In this document: piece after piece, positions 32,128 through 40,413 of the stretch
Layout: each line of letters opens with the position of its first letter
How positions within the stretch are numbered: position 1 is the stretch's first letter
NCBI RefSeq assembly: GCF_018531465.1
Contig: NZ_JAHDTF010000019.1
Coordinates: 1 to 64,000, forward strand
Reading direction: 5' to 3'
Origin: Sphaerisporangium fuscum
Lineage (GTDB): Bacteria > Actinomycetota > Actinomycetes > Streptosporangiales > Streptosporangiaceae
Length of the DNA: 64,000 nucleotides
Program-made: the position numbers and the translations under genes
Notes under the pieces: generated by a model
What the model was told of the DNA's origin: nothing
Database searches by the model: none
Seen by the model: the letters and a program-made list of their open reading frames with translations, nothing else

Positions 32128-32668
32128 AGACCGAACGGTACCCGGATCCGGCGAGACGGTGGACCCCGCCACCCCGGTTCGCGCTGTCGCGGCACTTCAT
32201 CGGGGTTCGAAGGGCTTGATTCGGAGTGGCCGGACATGGATAGAGGCCGCCGATATGTGCTCGGGGGTACACACATCGACGACCTCTACCCGTGCAATCG
32301 GCCCCACTTACGAGGGCGTTACACGGATCTGAGGAGAATTTTCCGATCCTCCACTCCGAGCCGTCCGGGGCGCGGGCCGGGGGGCCCGGACCGCCCTCGG
32401 CCCCGGCGCGTCCCCGCTGTGCGATCGCGCAGGTGGACGGCCCCTGTTCCGCAGGCCATCACGGCGACACGGGGGGGGTGCCCTCACTTTACGTGCCCGC
32501 AGAATCACGTTTGGTAAAGTTGGGACTCCAGATCTTTCCCATTACTCCCCGTTGCCTTTCGATTACGACAGGATAGGGCGACCATCTTCAGGGAGCGGCG
32601 GCCACACCAGAAAGGAGGAGGGCGTTTCCTCCCCTGCCTTTCGGCGGGGTCTCCACGCCCGACACCCG
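32128..32668. other. Gene-free divergent region between dapA and a GntR gene
   Basis: These 541 bp contain no convincing gene. They hold the 22-bp hairpin at 32238-32291, a CTTTAC/GTAAAG inverted pair around 32488-32518, and an AAAGGAGGAGG stretch at 32611-32621 that looks like a ribosome site but has no start codon at the right distance. A CCTCCCC shortly after could pair with it and hide it. Confidence 0.6.
32238..32291 (-). ncRNA. Long leader hairpin upstream of dapA (candidate structured RNA)
   Basis: Arms 32238-32259 and 32270-32291 form a 22-bp stem with a 10-nt loop (32260-32269). On the plus strand four pairs are A-C mismatches. In the minus-strand RNA all four become G-U wobbles, so the stem is continuous only in the direction of dapA transcription. 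No U-tract follows, so a simple terminator is unlikely. It may be a leader element of dapA; function is unknown. Confidence 0.5.
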
Positions 32669-33409
32669 ATGAGCGGAAACGACCCGGTGTACCTCCGTGT
32701 GGTCGAAGAGCTGCGGGCGCAGATAATCGACGGCACTCTGCCGCCGGGCGCGCCCATCCCGTCCCGCGCACAGCTCACCCAGCGCTTCAGGGTCGGCGAG
32801 ACCGCCGCCCGCCACGCCCTGCGCGTGCTCGCCGCCGAAGGCCTGATCGTCGGCAGAGTGGGTTCCGGGCACTACGTCCGCGAGCAGTCGGTGCTCTATC
32901 CCTTACAGCGCTGCCGTCACGCCGACCACGACGCCCCGTTCGCCGCCGACATGCAGGCCGCCGGCCAGCGCGCCACCTGGGACTGGCGGAGCGAGCCCGT
33001 CCGGGCCGGGCGCGAGCTCGCCCGCCGGCTCCACCTCGGCGACGGCGACCCGGTGATCCGCACGCGCTACGTCTTCCGCGCCGAGGGGAAGCCCATGCAG
33101 CTGGCCACCTCCTACGAGCCCGCGGAGCTCGGCCGCGCACAGCCGCTGCCCGAGGAGGGCACGGGCGGCCGCAAGGGCCTCCTGGCCCGCATGTCCGCCG
33201 CCGGGATCAAGGTCACCGACATTCGCGAGAGCGTCCACACCCGCATCCCGCAGCCCACCGAGAGCGACCTGCTCGACCTGCCCACCGGGGTCCACGTCCT
33301 CCACGTCGAGCGCACCCACTGGGCCGGCGACCGCCCGGTCGAGACCAGCGACATCGTCGTCCCCGGCGACCGCTTCCGCCTGGTCTACTCCGTTCCCCTC
33401 GGCGTCTGA
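32669..33409 (+). CDS. GntR-family regulator with UTRA effector domain
   Basis: A 246-residue HutC-type regulator. The N-terminal winged helix contains LRAQIIDGTLPPGAPIPSRA and GETAARHALRVLAAEG, and the C-terminal UTRA domain ends DRFRLVYSVPLGV. The effector is not predictable. The ATG at 32669 (MSGNDPVYLR) fits the domain boundary, but the only strong ribosome-site-like sequence lies 49 nt upstream. Its 3' end overlaps the convergent EamA gene by 25 bp. Confidence 0.88.
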   Translation: MSGNDPVYLRVVEELRAQIIDGTLPPGAPIPSRAQLTQRFRVGETAARHALRVLAAEGLIVGRVGSGHYVREQSVLYPLQRCRHADHDAPFAADMQAAGQRATWDWRSEPVRAGRELARRLHLGDGDPVIRTRYVFRAEGKPMQLATSYEPAELGRAQPLPEEGTGGRKGLLARMSAAGIKVTDIRESVHTRIPQPTESDLLDLPTGVHVLHVERTHWAGDRPVETSDIVVPGDRFRLVYSVPLGV

Positions 33410-34377
33410 CCGCGGGAGCGCTGGGTGGCCGCGACGCAGACCAGCACGGCGAGGGCCGTGGCGATCGTGGCGGGTTGCAGTTCCTCGCCGAGGAACAGCC
33501 AGGCCCACAGCAGCCCCAGCAGCGGCTGCAGCAGTTGCGTCTGCCCCGCCCGGGCGATGCCCCCTCTGGCCAGCCCGGCGTACCACGGGATGAAGCCCAC
33601 GAACGCCGACACCAGCGCGAGGTAGGCGAACCCCGCCATGGCGTCCCCGGCCGGGCGTACGGGAGTCGTGGCGGCCAGCACGATCGTGACCGGTACCGCG
33701 ACCGGAAGCGCGACCACCAGCGCGTACGAGATCACCTGCCATCCGGGCGTGCGGCGGGCCAGCCGTCCGCCCTCGGTGTAGCCGACGGCGGCGCAGACCA
33801 GGGCGCCCGCCAGCAGCAGGTCCGCACCGGCGAGGCCCTCGGCGCCCCGGCTCAGCGTGAACGCCGTGACCGTCGCCGTGCCGCCCGCGCCGGCGACCCA
33901 GAACAGCGCCCGCGGCCGCTCCCCCGCCCGCAGCACCGCGCACACCGCCGTGGCGGCCGGAAGCAGCCCGACGACGACGGCCGCGTGCGAGACGGCGGCG
34001 CCGGCGTGCAGGGCGAGGGTGCTGAGCAGCGGGAACCCGAAGACGATGCCGAGCGCGATCACGATGTACGACCCGAGTTCCGAACGCGGCGGGAACGGGC
34101 GGGCGCCCGCCGCCACCAGGCACACGGCGGCCACGATGCCCGCCACCGTGCCTCTGCCGACGGCGACGAGGTACGGATCGAGGCCGCGCATCGCGAAGGC
34201 GGTGGCCGGAAGCGTCCCCGAGAAGCAGGCCACGCCGAGCCCCGCCAGCGCCGTCCCCTGCCAGGCCGGCCTCGGCACCGCGGGCCCAGGAGCGCTCACG
34301 AGGGGGCCGGCCGCGCCTTCGGCCGTGGTCTGTACTGTTACTCCCGGTTTGGCGATAGCGCTATTCTCATTCCTCAT
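33385..34377 (-). CDS. EamA/DMT-family transporter
   Basis: A 330-residue membrane protein with about ten hydrophobic segments in two EamA repeats (first from GLGVACFSGTLPATAFA, second from ALVCAAVGYTEGG). The family exports metabolites such as amino acids or drugs. It is divergent from the MocR regulator and shares its start region: its ATG (34375-34377) overlaps the regulator's ATG (34376-34378). Such pairs usually form a regulator/target unit, so a pyridoxal- or amino-acid-related substrate is plausible but unproven. Confidence 0.85.
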   Translation of the reverse strand: MRNENSAIAKPGVTVQTTAEGAAGPLVSAPGPAVPRPAWQGTALAGLGVACFSGTLPATAFAMRGLDPYLVAVGRGTVAGIVAAVCLVAAGARPFPPRSELGSYIVIALGIVFGFPLLSTLALHAGAAVSHAAVVVGLLPAATAVCAVLRAGERPRALFWVAGAGGTATVTAFTLSRGAEGLAGADLLLAGALVCAAVGYTEGGRLARRTPGWQVISYALVVALPVAVPVTIVLAATTPVRPAGDAMAGFAYLALVSAFVGFIPWYAGLARGGIARAGQTQLLQPLLGLLWAWLFLGEELQPATIATALAVLVCVAATQRSRGQTPRGTE

Positions 34378-34399
34378 GAATGACGATAGCAGTATCGTC
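34353..34399. promoter_or_regulatory. MocR operator: repeated CGATAGC sites and palindromes
   Basis: CGATAGC occurs at 34353-34359 and 34384-34390, 31 bp apart (about three helical turns). The first lies in the palindrome ATAGCGCTAT (34355-34364). The second lies in GACGATA-GCAG-TATCGTC (34382-34399), with perfect 7-bp arms. The sites flank the overlapping divergent start codons. TATTCT at 34362-34367 is placed as a -10 box for a leaderless plus-strand transcript. Confidence 0.65.
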
Positions 34400-35782
34400 C
34401 GTCTCGCGGCCGTGCTGCGCGAGGAGGCCGGGCGGCTGCGGCCGGGGGACAAGCTGCCGTCCAGCCGCGAGCTGACCCGGCGCCTCGGGGTCAGCCCGGT
34501 CACCGTGTCGCGGGCCCTGGCCGCGCTGGCCGCCGAGGGCCGGGTGATCACCCGTCCCGGCGTCGGCGCGTTCGTCGCCCCCGCCTCCGCCGGACGGAGC
34601 GACGCCCCGGACGTGTCCTGGCAGACCGTCTCCCTCGGCGACCGCTCGATCGACGACGCCACGATCGCCGAGCTCCTCACCCCGCCGCCCGAGGGCGTCA
34701 TCCCCCTCACCGGCGGCTATCTGCCTCCGGGGCTGCGCCCGTCGAAGGCCCTGGCGGACGCCGCCGCCCGCGCCACGCGCCGTCCGGACGCCTGGTCGCT
34801 CCCCCCGCTCGGCGGCCTGACGGAGCTCAGGCGCTGGTTCGCCGCGGAGGCCGGAGGCGACGTCACGCTCGCGGACGTCCTGGTCACCAGTGGTGGCCAG
34901 GCGGCGCTGACCCACGCGTTCCGCGCCCTGGCGGGCCCCGGCGCGCCGATGCTCGTGGAGACCCCGACCTACCCCGGCGCGCTCGCCTCGGCCCGTGCGG
35001 CCGGGCTGCGCACCGTGGCCGTGCCCGTGGACACCGACGGCGTGCGTCCCGATTTGCTGGCCGAGGCGTTCGCCGTCACCGGCGCGCGGGTCTTCTACTG
35101 CCAGCCCACCCTGCACAACCCCACCGGGGCCGTGCTGCCCGCTCGGCGCCGCGAGCAGGTCCTCGCGGTCGCCAGGGCGGCGGGCGCGTTCGTGATCGAG
35201 GACGACTACGCGCGCTATCTCGCCACCGGCCCGGTGCCGCCGTCCCTCGTCGCGATGGACGGGCACGGCATCGTCGTCCACGTGAACTCGCTCAGCAAGG
35301 TCACCGCGCCGAGCATGCGGGTCGCCGCCGTCATCGCCCGGGGGCCCGCCGCCCGCCGCCTGCGGGCCAGCCAGCTGGTGGAGTCGTTCTTCGTGGCGCG
35401 CCCGCTGCAGGAGACGGCCATGGAGTTCCTCGGCTCCCCCGCCTGGCGCAGGCACCGGGCGGCCGTTACGGCGGAGATCGCGGTACGGCGGGACGTTCTC
35501 CTGGCGGCCGTGGCCCGGCACCTGCCGGCGGCGCGGGTGCATCTGGTGCCGGAGGGAGGGCTGCACGTCTGGCTGCACCTCCCGCAGGAGGTCGACGAGC
35601 CGGCCCTGGTCGAGAGCGCCCGGCGCGCCGGGGTCGTGGTCAGCCCCGGTGCGATCCACTACTCCGCCGAGCCGCCGGGGCCGTGCGTCCGGCTCACCCA
35701 CATCGCGGCGGCGCACACCGCCGAGCTCACCGAGGGCGTCCGCCGCCTCGGCGCCGTCCTCGACGCCGAGGCGGCCGGGTGA
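34376..35782 (+). CDS. MocR-type PLP-dependent transcriptional regulator
   Basis: A 468-residue fusion. The N-terminal GntR winged helix (RLRPGDKLPSSRELTRRLGVSPVTVSRALA) is followed by an aminotransferase class I domain with the PLP lysine in NSLSKVTAPSMR and the dyad region EDDYARYL. MocR proteins sense PLP or amino-compound adducts. There is no ribosome site, and the start codon sits at the expected transcription start, so translation is probably leaderless. It likely controls the divergent EamA transporter and itself. Confidence 0.88.
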   Translation: MNDDSSIVRLAAVLREEAGRLRPGDKLPSSRELTRRLGVSPVTVSRALAALAAEGRVITRPGVGAFVAPASAGRSDAPDVSWQTVSLGDRSIDDATIAELLTPPPEGVIPLTGGYLPPGLRPSKALADAAARATRRPDAWSLPPLGGLTELRRWFAAEAGGDVTLADVLVTSGGQAALTHAFRALAGPGAPMLVETPTYPGALASARAAGLRTVAVPVDTDGVRPDLLAEAFAVTGARVFYCQPTLHNPTGAVLPARRREQVLAVARAAGAFVIEDDYARYLATGPVPPSLVAMDGHGIVVHVNSLSKVTAPSMRVAAVIARGPAARRLRASQLVESFFVARPLQETAMEFLGSPAWRRHRAAVTAEIAVRRDVLLAAVARHLPAARVHLVPEGGLHVWLHLPQEVDEPALVESARRAGVVVSPGAIHYSAEPPGPCVRLTHIAAAHTAELTEGVRRLGAVLDAEAAG

Positions 35783-35832
35783 TCTCCGGCCTCGATTCCG
35801 GGCGCAACCCTCTAATGACGTACAGTGGTGAC

Positions 35833-36378
35833 ATGACGACGCCGGCGGAACTGCTCCGCGACTTCGTGAACACCTACGACGTCGAGAGCGACACCGAGGA
35901 GCTGGCGTCCCCCGCCGAGCTCGCGGTCTGGCTGCGTGAGCACGGGCTGATCTCGGAGACCGACCGGGCCGTGGACGACGACCTCACGCTCGCCGCCGGC
36001 CTGCGCGAGGGGCTGCGGGCCGCGATGCTCCACAACCACTCCCGGGACGAGGCGTCCGCCCCCATGACGCCCGAGCTCGACGCCGCGCTCGCCGCCCTCC
36101 CCCTGCGCGTGACGCTCGCCGGTGGCACGCCCGCCGCCGAACCGCTCGGCGCGGGCGCCACCCGGGGCCTCGGGCTCCTCGCGGCCGCGATCCTCGCCGC
36201 GCACGCCGACGGCACCTGGCCCCGCCTCAAGGCCTGCGCCGAACACACCTGCCAGTGGGTGTTCATCGACTCCTCCAAGAACCGTTCGCGGTCGTGGTGC
36301 TCGATGCGCGTCTGCGGCAACCGCACCAAGACCCGCGCCTACCGCGCCCGGCGCCAGCAGGAGGGCGCCTCCGCCTGA
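35833..36378 (+). CDS. CGNR zinc-finger protein (ABATE domain)
   Basis: A 181-residue protein with an N-terminal ABATE-type region (LRDFVNTYDVES) and a C-terminal CGNR zinc finger. The cysteines lie in KACAEHTCQWVFID and WCSMRVCGNRTKTRAYRARR. These are putative stress-related transcription regulators with no defined targets. TACAGT at 35821-35826, 6 nt before the ATG, and the absence of a ribosome site point to a leaderless mRNA. Confidence 0.85.
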   Translation: MTTPAELLRDFVNTYDVESDTEELASPAELAVWLREHGLISETDRAVDDDLTLAAGLREGLRAAMLHNHSRDEASAPMTPELDAALAALPLRVTLAGGTPAAEPLGAGATRGLGLLAAAILAAHADGTWPRLKACAEHTCQWVFIDSSKNRSRSWCSMRVCGNRTKTRAYRARRQQEGASA

Positions 36379-36453
36379 CGCCGCACCGGCCGTCCCGGCG
36401 TGCCCGTCATCCCCGATACGGTTGGGTGGACAGGCGGAAAGGGGGCCGGCGAG

Positions 36454-37074
36454 ATGGCGGACGTGGGGGTGCGCGCGGCGCGGCGTGACGACGTGCTGGC
36501 GGTGACCGACACCCAGATCCGGGCCTGGAGGAGCGGCTACCGCGATTTCCTGCCCGAGGAGCCGCTCGAGCAGATGACCGGCGAGGCGGCGCGCGAGCTG
36601 TGGCGCCGCCAGTGGGAGGAGGCCGTCGTCTCCCCGCCCACGCCGCACCACCGCCTGCTGGTGGCCGTGGAAGGCGAGGACCCCTCGTCCGGGGTCGCCG
36701 ACGACCCGCTGGCCTCCCTGGCGAGCGGCGCCGCGGGAACCATCGCCGAGCCGGGCGGCCGGCGGGTGGTCGGGCTGGCGTCGCACGCGCCCGCCGACGA
36801 CGACGACCTCGACGCCGCCACCACCGCCGAGCTGCTGACCCTGCTCGTCGACCCCGATCACACGCGCAGGGGCCACGGCAGCCGCCTGCTCAACGCCACC
36901 GTCGACCACCTGCGCGAGGACGGCTTCACCACCGTGGTGACCTGGGTCTTCGCCGACGACAAGCCGATGGTCGACTTCCTCGCCTCCGCCGGCTGGGCCC
37001 CCGACGAGGCCGAGCGTGTGCTCGACATGGGGCGCCCGGTCCGCATGATCCGCCTGACCACCGACATCGGCTGA
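36454..37074 (+). CDS. GNAT-family N-acetyltransferase
   Basis: A 206-residue acetyltransferase. The acetyl-CoA motif is LLTLLVDPDHTRRGHGSRLL (motif A with the R-x-x-G-x-G core), and there is an aromatic-rich C-terminal strand. Residues 70-110 form an acidic and small-residue insertion between strands. Substrate unknown. The stop codon lies inside a palindrome shared with the convergent hydrolase gene (37071-37087). Confidence 0.85.
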   Translation: MADVGVRAARRDDVLAVTDTQIRAWRSGYRDFLPEEPLEQMTGEAARELWRRQWEEAVVSPPTPHHRLLVAVEGEDPSSGVADDPLASLASGAAGTIAEPGGRRVVGLASHAPADDDDLDAATTAELLTLLVDPDHTRRGHGSRLLNATVDHLREDGFTTVVTWVFADDKPMVDFLASAGWAPDEAERVLDMGRPVRMIRLTTDIG

Positions 37075-37087
37075 CGGCCGCCGTCAG
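37071..37087. terminator. Palindrome enclosing the stop codons of two convergent genes
   Basis: CTGACGGC-C-GCCGTCAG is an 8-1-8 perfect palindrome. It contains the GNAT stop (37072-37074) and, on the other strand, the hydrolase stop (37084-37086). It is a compact candidate bidirectional terminator. Confidence 0.5.
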
Positions 37088-37758
37088 CGGGGTTCGGCGG
37101 CCTCCAGCAGGATCCTCAGCAGGTCCTGGGGAGCGTCGCGCATGAGGTTGTGGCCGCTGTCCAGCGCGTGCGCCGTCCATGAGGGGTCCTCGCGCAGCCG
37201 CTCGTAGACCGGGGTGAAGGGCGACTCGCCGTCCCAGCCCGCCGCGTACACGTAGACCCGGCGCCCGATCCGCGCGGGGTCGCCGGTGAGCCGGAGCGGC
37301 TGGAGCAGCGAGGCGAGCGGGTGCGGCGTGGCCCGGGCGTCGAAGAACGGCAGCGGCCGCGTCGCGTATCCGGTCTCCACCACGTCCGCGTACCACTGCC
37401 GCTCCCGCTCGGAGACCAGGGTCCAGCAGGAGTCGCCGTCGCCGGGCACCATGGCGTCGAGGTACACCAGGGCGCTCACCCGGCCGGGCATGCGGTCGGC
37501 GACCCCCGTGATCACCATTCCGCCGTAGCTGTGGCCGACCAGCACGGCGTCCCGGACGTCCTCGGCCGCCAGCACCCCGGTGACGTCCTGGATGTGCGTG
37601 TCGAGGTTCACGGTGCCGTGCAGCAGGTGGCCTCGTTCGCCGAGCCCGGTCAGGGTCAGCGGGTACACGCGGTGCCCCTGGTCGCGTAGCGCTTCGGCGA
37701 GCTCGCCGAAACACCAGCCGCCGTGGCACATGCCGGGGATCAGGACGAAGGTCGCCAT
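37084..37758 (-). CDS. Alpha/beta hydrolase
   Basis: A 224-residue enzyme with the nucleophile elbow GHSYGG near residue 95, an oxyanion region MCHGGWCF near the N-terminus, and the catalytic His in LDSGHNLM close to the C-terminus. Its compact form resembles plant hydroxynitrile-lyase/esterase relatives (EstC type). Substrate unknown. It diverges from a TetR gene whose two operators lie 85-147 bp upstream of this start, so it is probably the TetR target. Confidence 0.85.
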   Translation of the reverse strand: MATFVLIPGMCHGGWCFGELAEALRDQGHRVYPLTLTGLGERGHLLHGTVNLDTHIQDVTGVLAAEDVRDAVLVGHSYGGMVITGVADRMPGRVSALVYLDAMVPGDGDSCWTLVSERERQWYADVVETGYATRPLPFFDARATPHPLASLLQPLRLTGDPARIGRRVYVYAAGWDGESPFTPVYERLREDPSWTAHALDSGHNLMRDAPQDLLRILLEAAEPR

Positions 37759-37843
37759 GCCCGTGCTCCTTGTCGTCGTCGCTGCGTGAGCGGTCGGCGA
37801 TCGTCAGGCCTCCGCCCGGACGGCGTCTGCCGGCGCACGGGGA

Positions 37844-37904
37844 GATCGAACCGATCGGTACGATCAGCGATGCTAACAGCTCGATCGAACCGGCCGGTAC
37901 CATC
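37844..37904. promoter_or_regulatory. Two 22-bp TetR operators
   Basis: Copies at 37844-37865 and 37883-37904 share GATCGAACCG-xx-CGGTACxATC. Each is nearly palindromic, with cores ACCGATCGGT and ACCGGCCGGT. Centres are 39 bp apart. They lie between the alpha/beta hydrolase and the TetR gene; the second copy overlaps the TACCAT box just before the TetR ATG. Confidence 0.82.
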
Positions 37905-37910
37905 CGAGGT

Positions 37911-38498
37911 ATGCCGGTACCCAAGGGCTCGACGATCGACCCGGAGCGCACGCGCGCCGCCATCCTGCAAGCGGCCACCACGGTGCTGTACGAGCGCGGG
38001 CTCGACGGCATCGGCGTGGCCGAGCTCTGCACCCGCCTCGGCATCTCCAAGGAGACGCTCTACCGGCACTTCGGCACCAAGGACGGGCTGGTGGAGGCCA
38101 TGCTCCGGGAGCGCAGCGAGCGGGTGACGCAGTGGCTGGCCCGCGTGGTGGAGGCCGCGGGGCACGACCCCCGCGACCAGCTCGCCGCGGTGTTCGACGC
38201 CCTGCAGCAGTGGTACGACGACCCGGTCTTCCGCGGCTGCGCGATGCTCAACGCGGCCGCCCAGCACCACGTCGAGGCCGTCCGCGCCATCACCGCCCGG
38301 CATCTCGACCGCTACCTGCGGCTTCTGACCGGCATCGCCGAAAGGGCCGGAGCCGCCGCCCCCGAGGTCCTGGGACGGCAGCTGCTCATGCTGGTCGAGG
38401 GCGCCACCGTCGTGGCCGCCCACCATGAGGTGGCGGGCGCGGGCGAGCACGCCCGCCAGGCCGCGCTCAGCCTGCTGTCCGCCGCGTCCCGCGGCTAA
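37911..38498 (+). CDS. TetR-family transcriptional regulator
   Basis: A 195-residue repressor with an N-terminal helix-turn-helix (GVAELCTRLGISKETLYRHF) and an all-helical ligand domain. The two operators directly upstream indicate autoregulation and control of the divergent hydrolase. TACCAT is 7 nt before the ATG and no ribosome site is seen, so the mRNA may be leaderless. Effector unknown. Confidence 0.9.
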   Translation: MPVPKGSTIDPERTRAAILQAATTVLYERGLDGIGVAELCTRLGISKETLYRHFGTKDGLVEAMLRERSERVTQWLARVVEAAGHDPRDQLAAVFDALQQWYDDPVFRGCAMLNAAAQHHVEAVRAITARHLDRYLRLLTGIAERAGAAAPEVLGRQLLMLVEGATVVAAHHEVAGAGEHARQAALSLLSAASRG

Positions 38499-38648
38499 GG
38501 CCTGGCCGGGGGCAGGTGATGATCCACTTTCCCGCCCCAGCGCGAACCGCGAAGCGGTCATGAACTACCCTGCTTACGCAAATTCCCGGGCGGCTCGGGA
38601 AGATCCTTCGCCGCGCCCGGGACCCGAGCGTTCCGAGGAGAGGCGACG

Positions 38649-39521
38649 TTGGCGACACCCGCTCAATGGCTCGCAGGGGCCCGGCCCCGCACCCTTCCCG
38701 CGGCGGTGGTCCCCGTCGTCGTCGGCACGGGCGTGGCCCTCTCGTACGGCGGCGCGGTGTGGTGGCGGGCCCTGCTCGCGCTGTTCGTGGCGCTGGTCCT
38801 GCAGATCGGCGTGAACTACGCCAACGACTACAGCGACGGCGTGCGGGGCACCGACGAGGTGCGGGTCGGCCCGCTCCGGCTGGTCGGCTCCCGGGTGGCC
38901 TCCCCGCAATCGGTGCTGGTCGCCGCGTTCGGCTGCTTCCTCGCGGCCGCGGTCGCGGGCCTGGTCCTGGTCGTGGTGACCCGCGCCTGGTGGCTGATCA
39001 TCGTCGGCGCCCTGGCGATCGCCGCCGCCTGGTTCTACACCGGAGGGTCCCGCCCGTACGGCTACCGCGCCCTCGGCGAGGTGTCGGTGTTCGTGTTCTT
39101 CGGCCTGGTGGCCGTGGCGGGCACGACGTACGTGCAGATGGAGTCGCTGCCGTGGCTTTCCGTCGCGGCCGCCGTGCCCGTCGGGTTGCTGGCCTGCGCG
39201 CTGCTGGTGGTGAACAACCTGCGCGACATCGCGACCGACGGCCCGGCCGGCAAGCGGACGCTGGCCGTCGTGCTCGGTGACACGCGCACCCGCGTGCTCT
39301 ACAGCGCCTGCCTGCTGCTGCCGTTCGCCATCGCGCTGGCCCTGGTGCCGGTACGGCCGTTCGCCGCCCTCACGGTGCTGGGGCTCCCCCTGGCGATCCC
39401 CCCGGTGAGGGCGGTGCACGCCGGCGGGACCGGACGCGCCCTGATCACCACGCTGCAGCAGACCGGCCGTATCCAGCTCGTCTTCGGCCTGCTCTTCACG
39501 ATCGGCCTCGCCCTCGGCTAG
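38649..39521 (+). CDS. menA: 1,4-dihydroxy-2-naphthoate polyprenyltransferase
   Basis: A 290-residue UbiA-type membrane prenyltransferase with about eight hydrophobic segments and the two Asp-rich motifs NYANDYSDG and NNLRDIATD that bind magnesium-prenyl diphosphate. MenA attaches the isoprenoid tail in menaquinone synthesis. Other men genes are not in the window. Start is TTG with GGAGAGG upstream. The 3' end overlaps the convergent SDR gene by 4 bp. Confidence 0.92.
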   Translation: MATPAQWLAGARPRTLPAAVVPVVVGTGVALSYGGAVWWRALLALFVALVLQIGVNYANDYSDGVRGTDEVRVGPLRLVGSRVASPQSVLVAAFGCFLAAAVAGLVLVVVTRAWWLIIVGALAIAAAWFYTGGSRPYGYRALGEVSVFVFFGLVAVAGTTYVQMESLPWLSVAAAVPVGLLACALLVVNNLRDIATDGPAGKRTLAVVLGDTRTRVLYSACLLLPFAIALALVPVRPFAALTVLGLPLAIPPVRAVHAGGTGRALITTLQQTGRIQLVFGLLFTIGLALG

Positions 39522-40279
39522 ACCTGCTTGGCGGGCATCAGCACGATCTCCGGCAGGCCGACGTGGCGCGGCCGGGCGACGGTGAAGGCGACGACCTCGG
39601 CCACGTCCTCGGCGGTGAGCGGGTCGATGCGGGTCTTCATGTCCTCGGCCCAGGCGGTCCCGAGCTCCGAGCCCGACAGCAGCTCGGTCTCCACCATGCC
39701 CGGCTGGATGTCGGTGACCCGTATGCCGCGCGGGGCCAGCTCCAGCCGCAGGTTGCGGGACAGGTGGCTGACGGCGGCCTTGGTGGCGGCGTAGACCGAG
39801 GTGCCGAACTCCGCCTGACGGGCCGCGATCGACGAGATGGTGACCAGGTCGGCGACCTTCCCTGCGGGCGAGGCCGCCTCGATCAGCGCCGGCAGGAAGG
39901 CCCGGGAGAGCCGGAGCACCCCGGTGAGGTTGAGGGCGATCTGACGCTCCCACTCCTCCACGGGGGCGTCGGTCGCCAGGCCGGGCAGCAGGATGCCCGC
40001 CGCGTTGACGACCAGGTCCACTCCGCCCAGCGCCCTGACGGCCTCCTGGGCGGCCGGCTCGATCGCGTCCTTGTCGGCGAGGTCCAGCGGGATCGCCACC
40101 GCGCGCCCGCCCTCCTTCTCGATCTCCTCCCGCAGCGCGTCGAGCCGGTCGCGGCGGCGCGCCAGCAGCGCCACGTCCGCGCCGCGTGCCGCGAGCAGCC
40201 GGGCCGTGGCGGCGCCGATGCCGGAGGACGCTCCGGTCACGACCGCGCGGCGACCGGCAAGGGGGGAGATGACAGTCAT
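39518..40279 (-). CDS. Short-chain dehydrogenase/reductase (YdfG-like)
   Basis: A 253-residue classical SDR with TGASSGIG, NAAG, the catalytic Ser in ISSIAARQ and YAATK. The sequence around NLRLELAPRGIRVTDIQPGMVETEL is typical of clavaldehyde/serine dehydrogenase-like SDRs. Substrate unknown. GGAG is 6 nt before the ATG. It diverges from an XRE regulator that probably controls it. Confidence 0.85.
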   Translation of the reverse strand: MTVISPLAGRRAVVTGASSGIGAATARLLAARGADVALLARRRDRLDALREEIEKEGGRAVAIPLDLADKDAIEPAAQEAVRALGGVDLVVNAAGILLPGLATDAPVEEWERQIALNLTGVLRLSRAFLPALIEAASPAGKVADLVTISSIAARQAEFGTSVYAATKAAVSHLSRNLRLELAPRGIRVTDIQPGMVETELLSGSELGTAWAEDMKTRIDPLTAEDVAEVVAFTVARPRHVGLPEIVLMPAKQV

Positions 40280-40413
40280 CGAATACTCCAAAGGTCCAAG
40301 TGGATTGCCTGGAACGATGCTGCGGGCGGCCGTACGGGCACAGCCAGGACCCTGGCGAAGGTGGTACTGACAGGGTCAGGGCGGCGCGGCCGAAATGTCC
40401 GATACTGAGCGGT

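Noticed and set aside
32079..32276. 65-residue minus-strand frame upstream of dapA
   Set aside because: It covers half of the leader hairpin, has no ribosome site and overlaps the dapA start; more likely untranslated leader.
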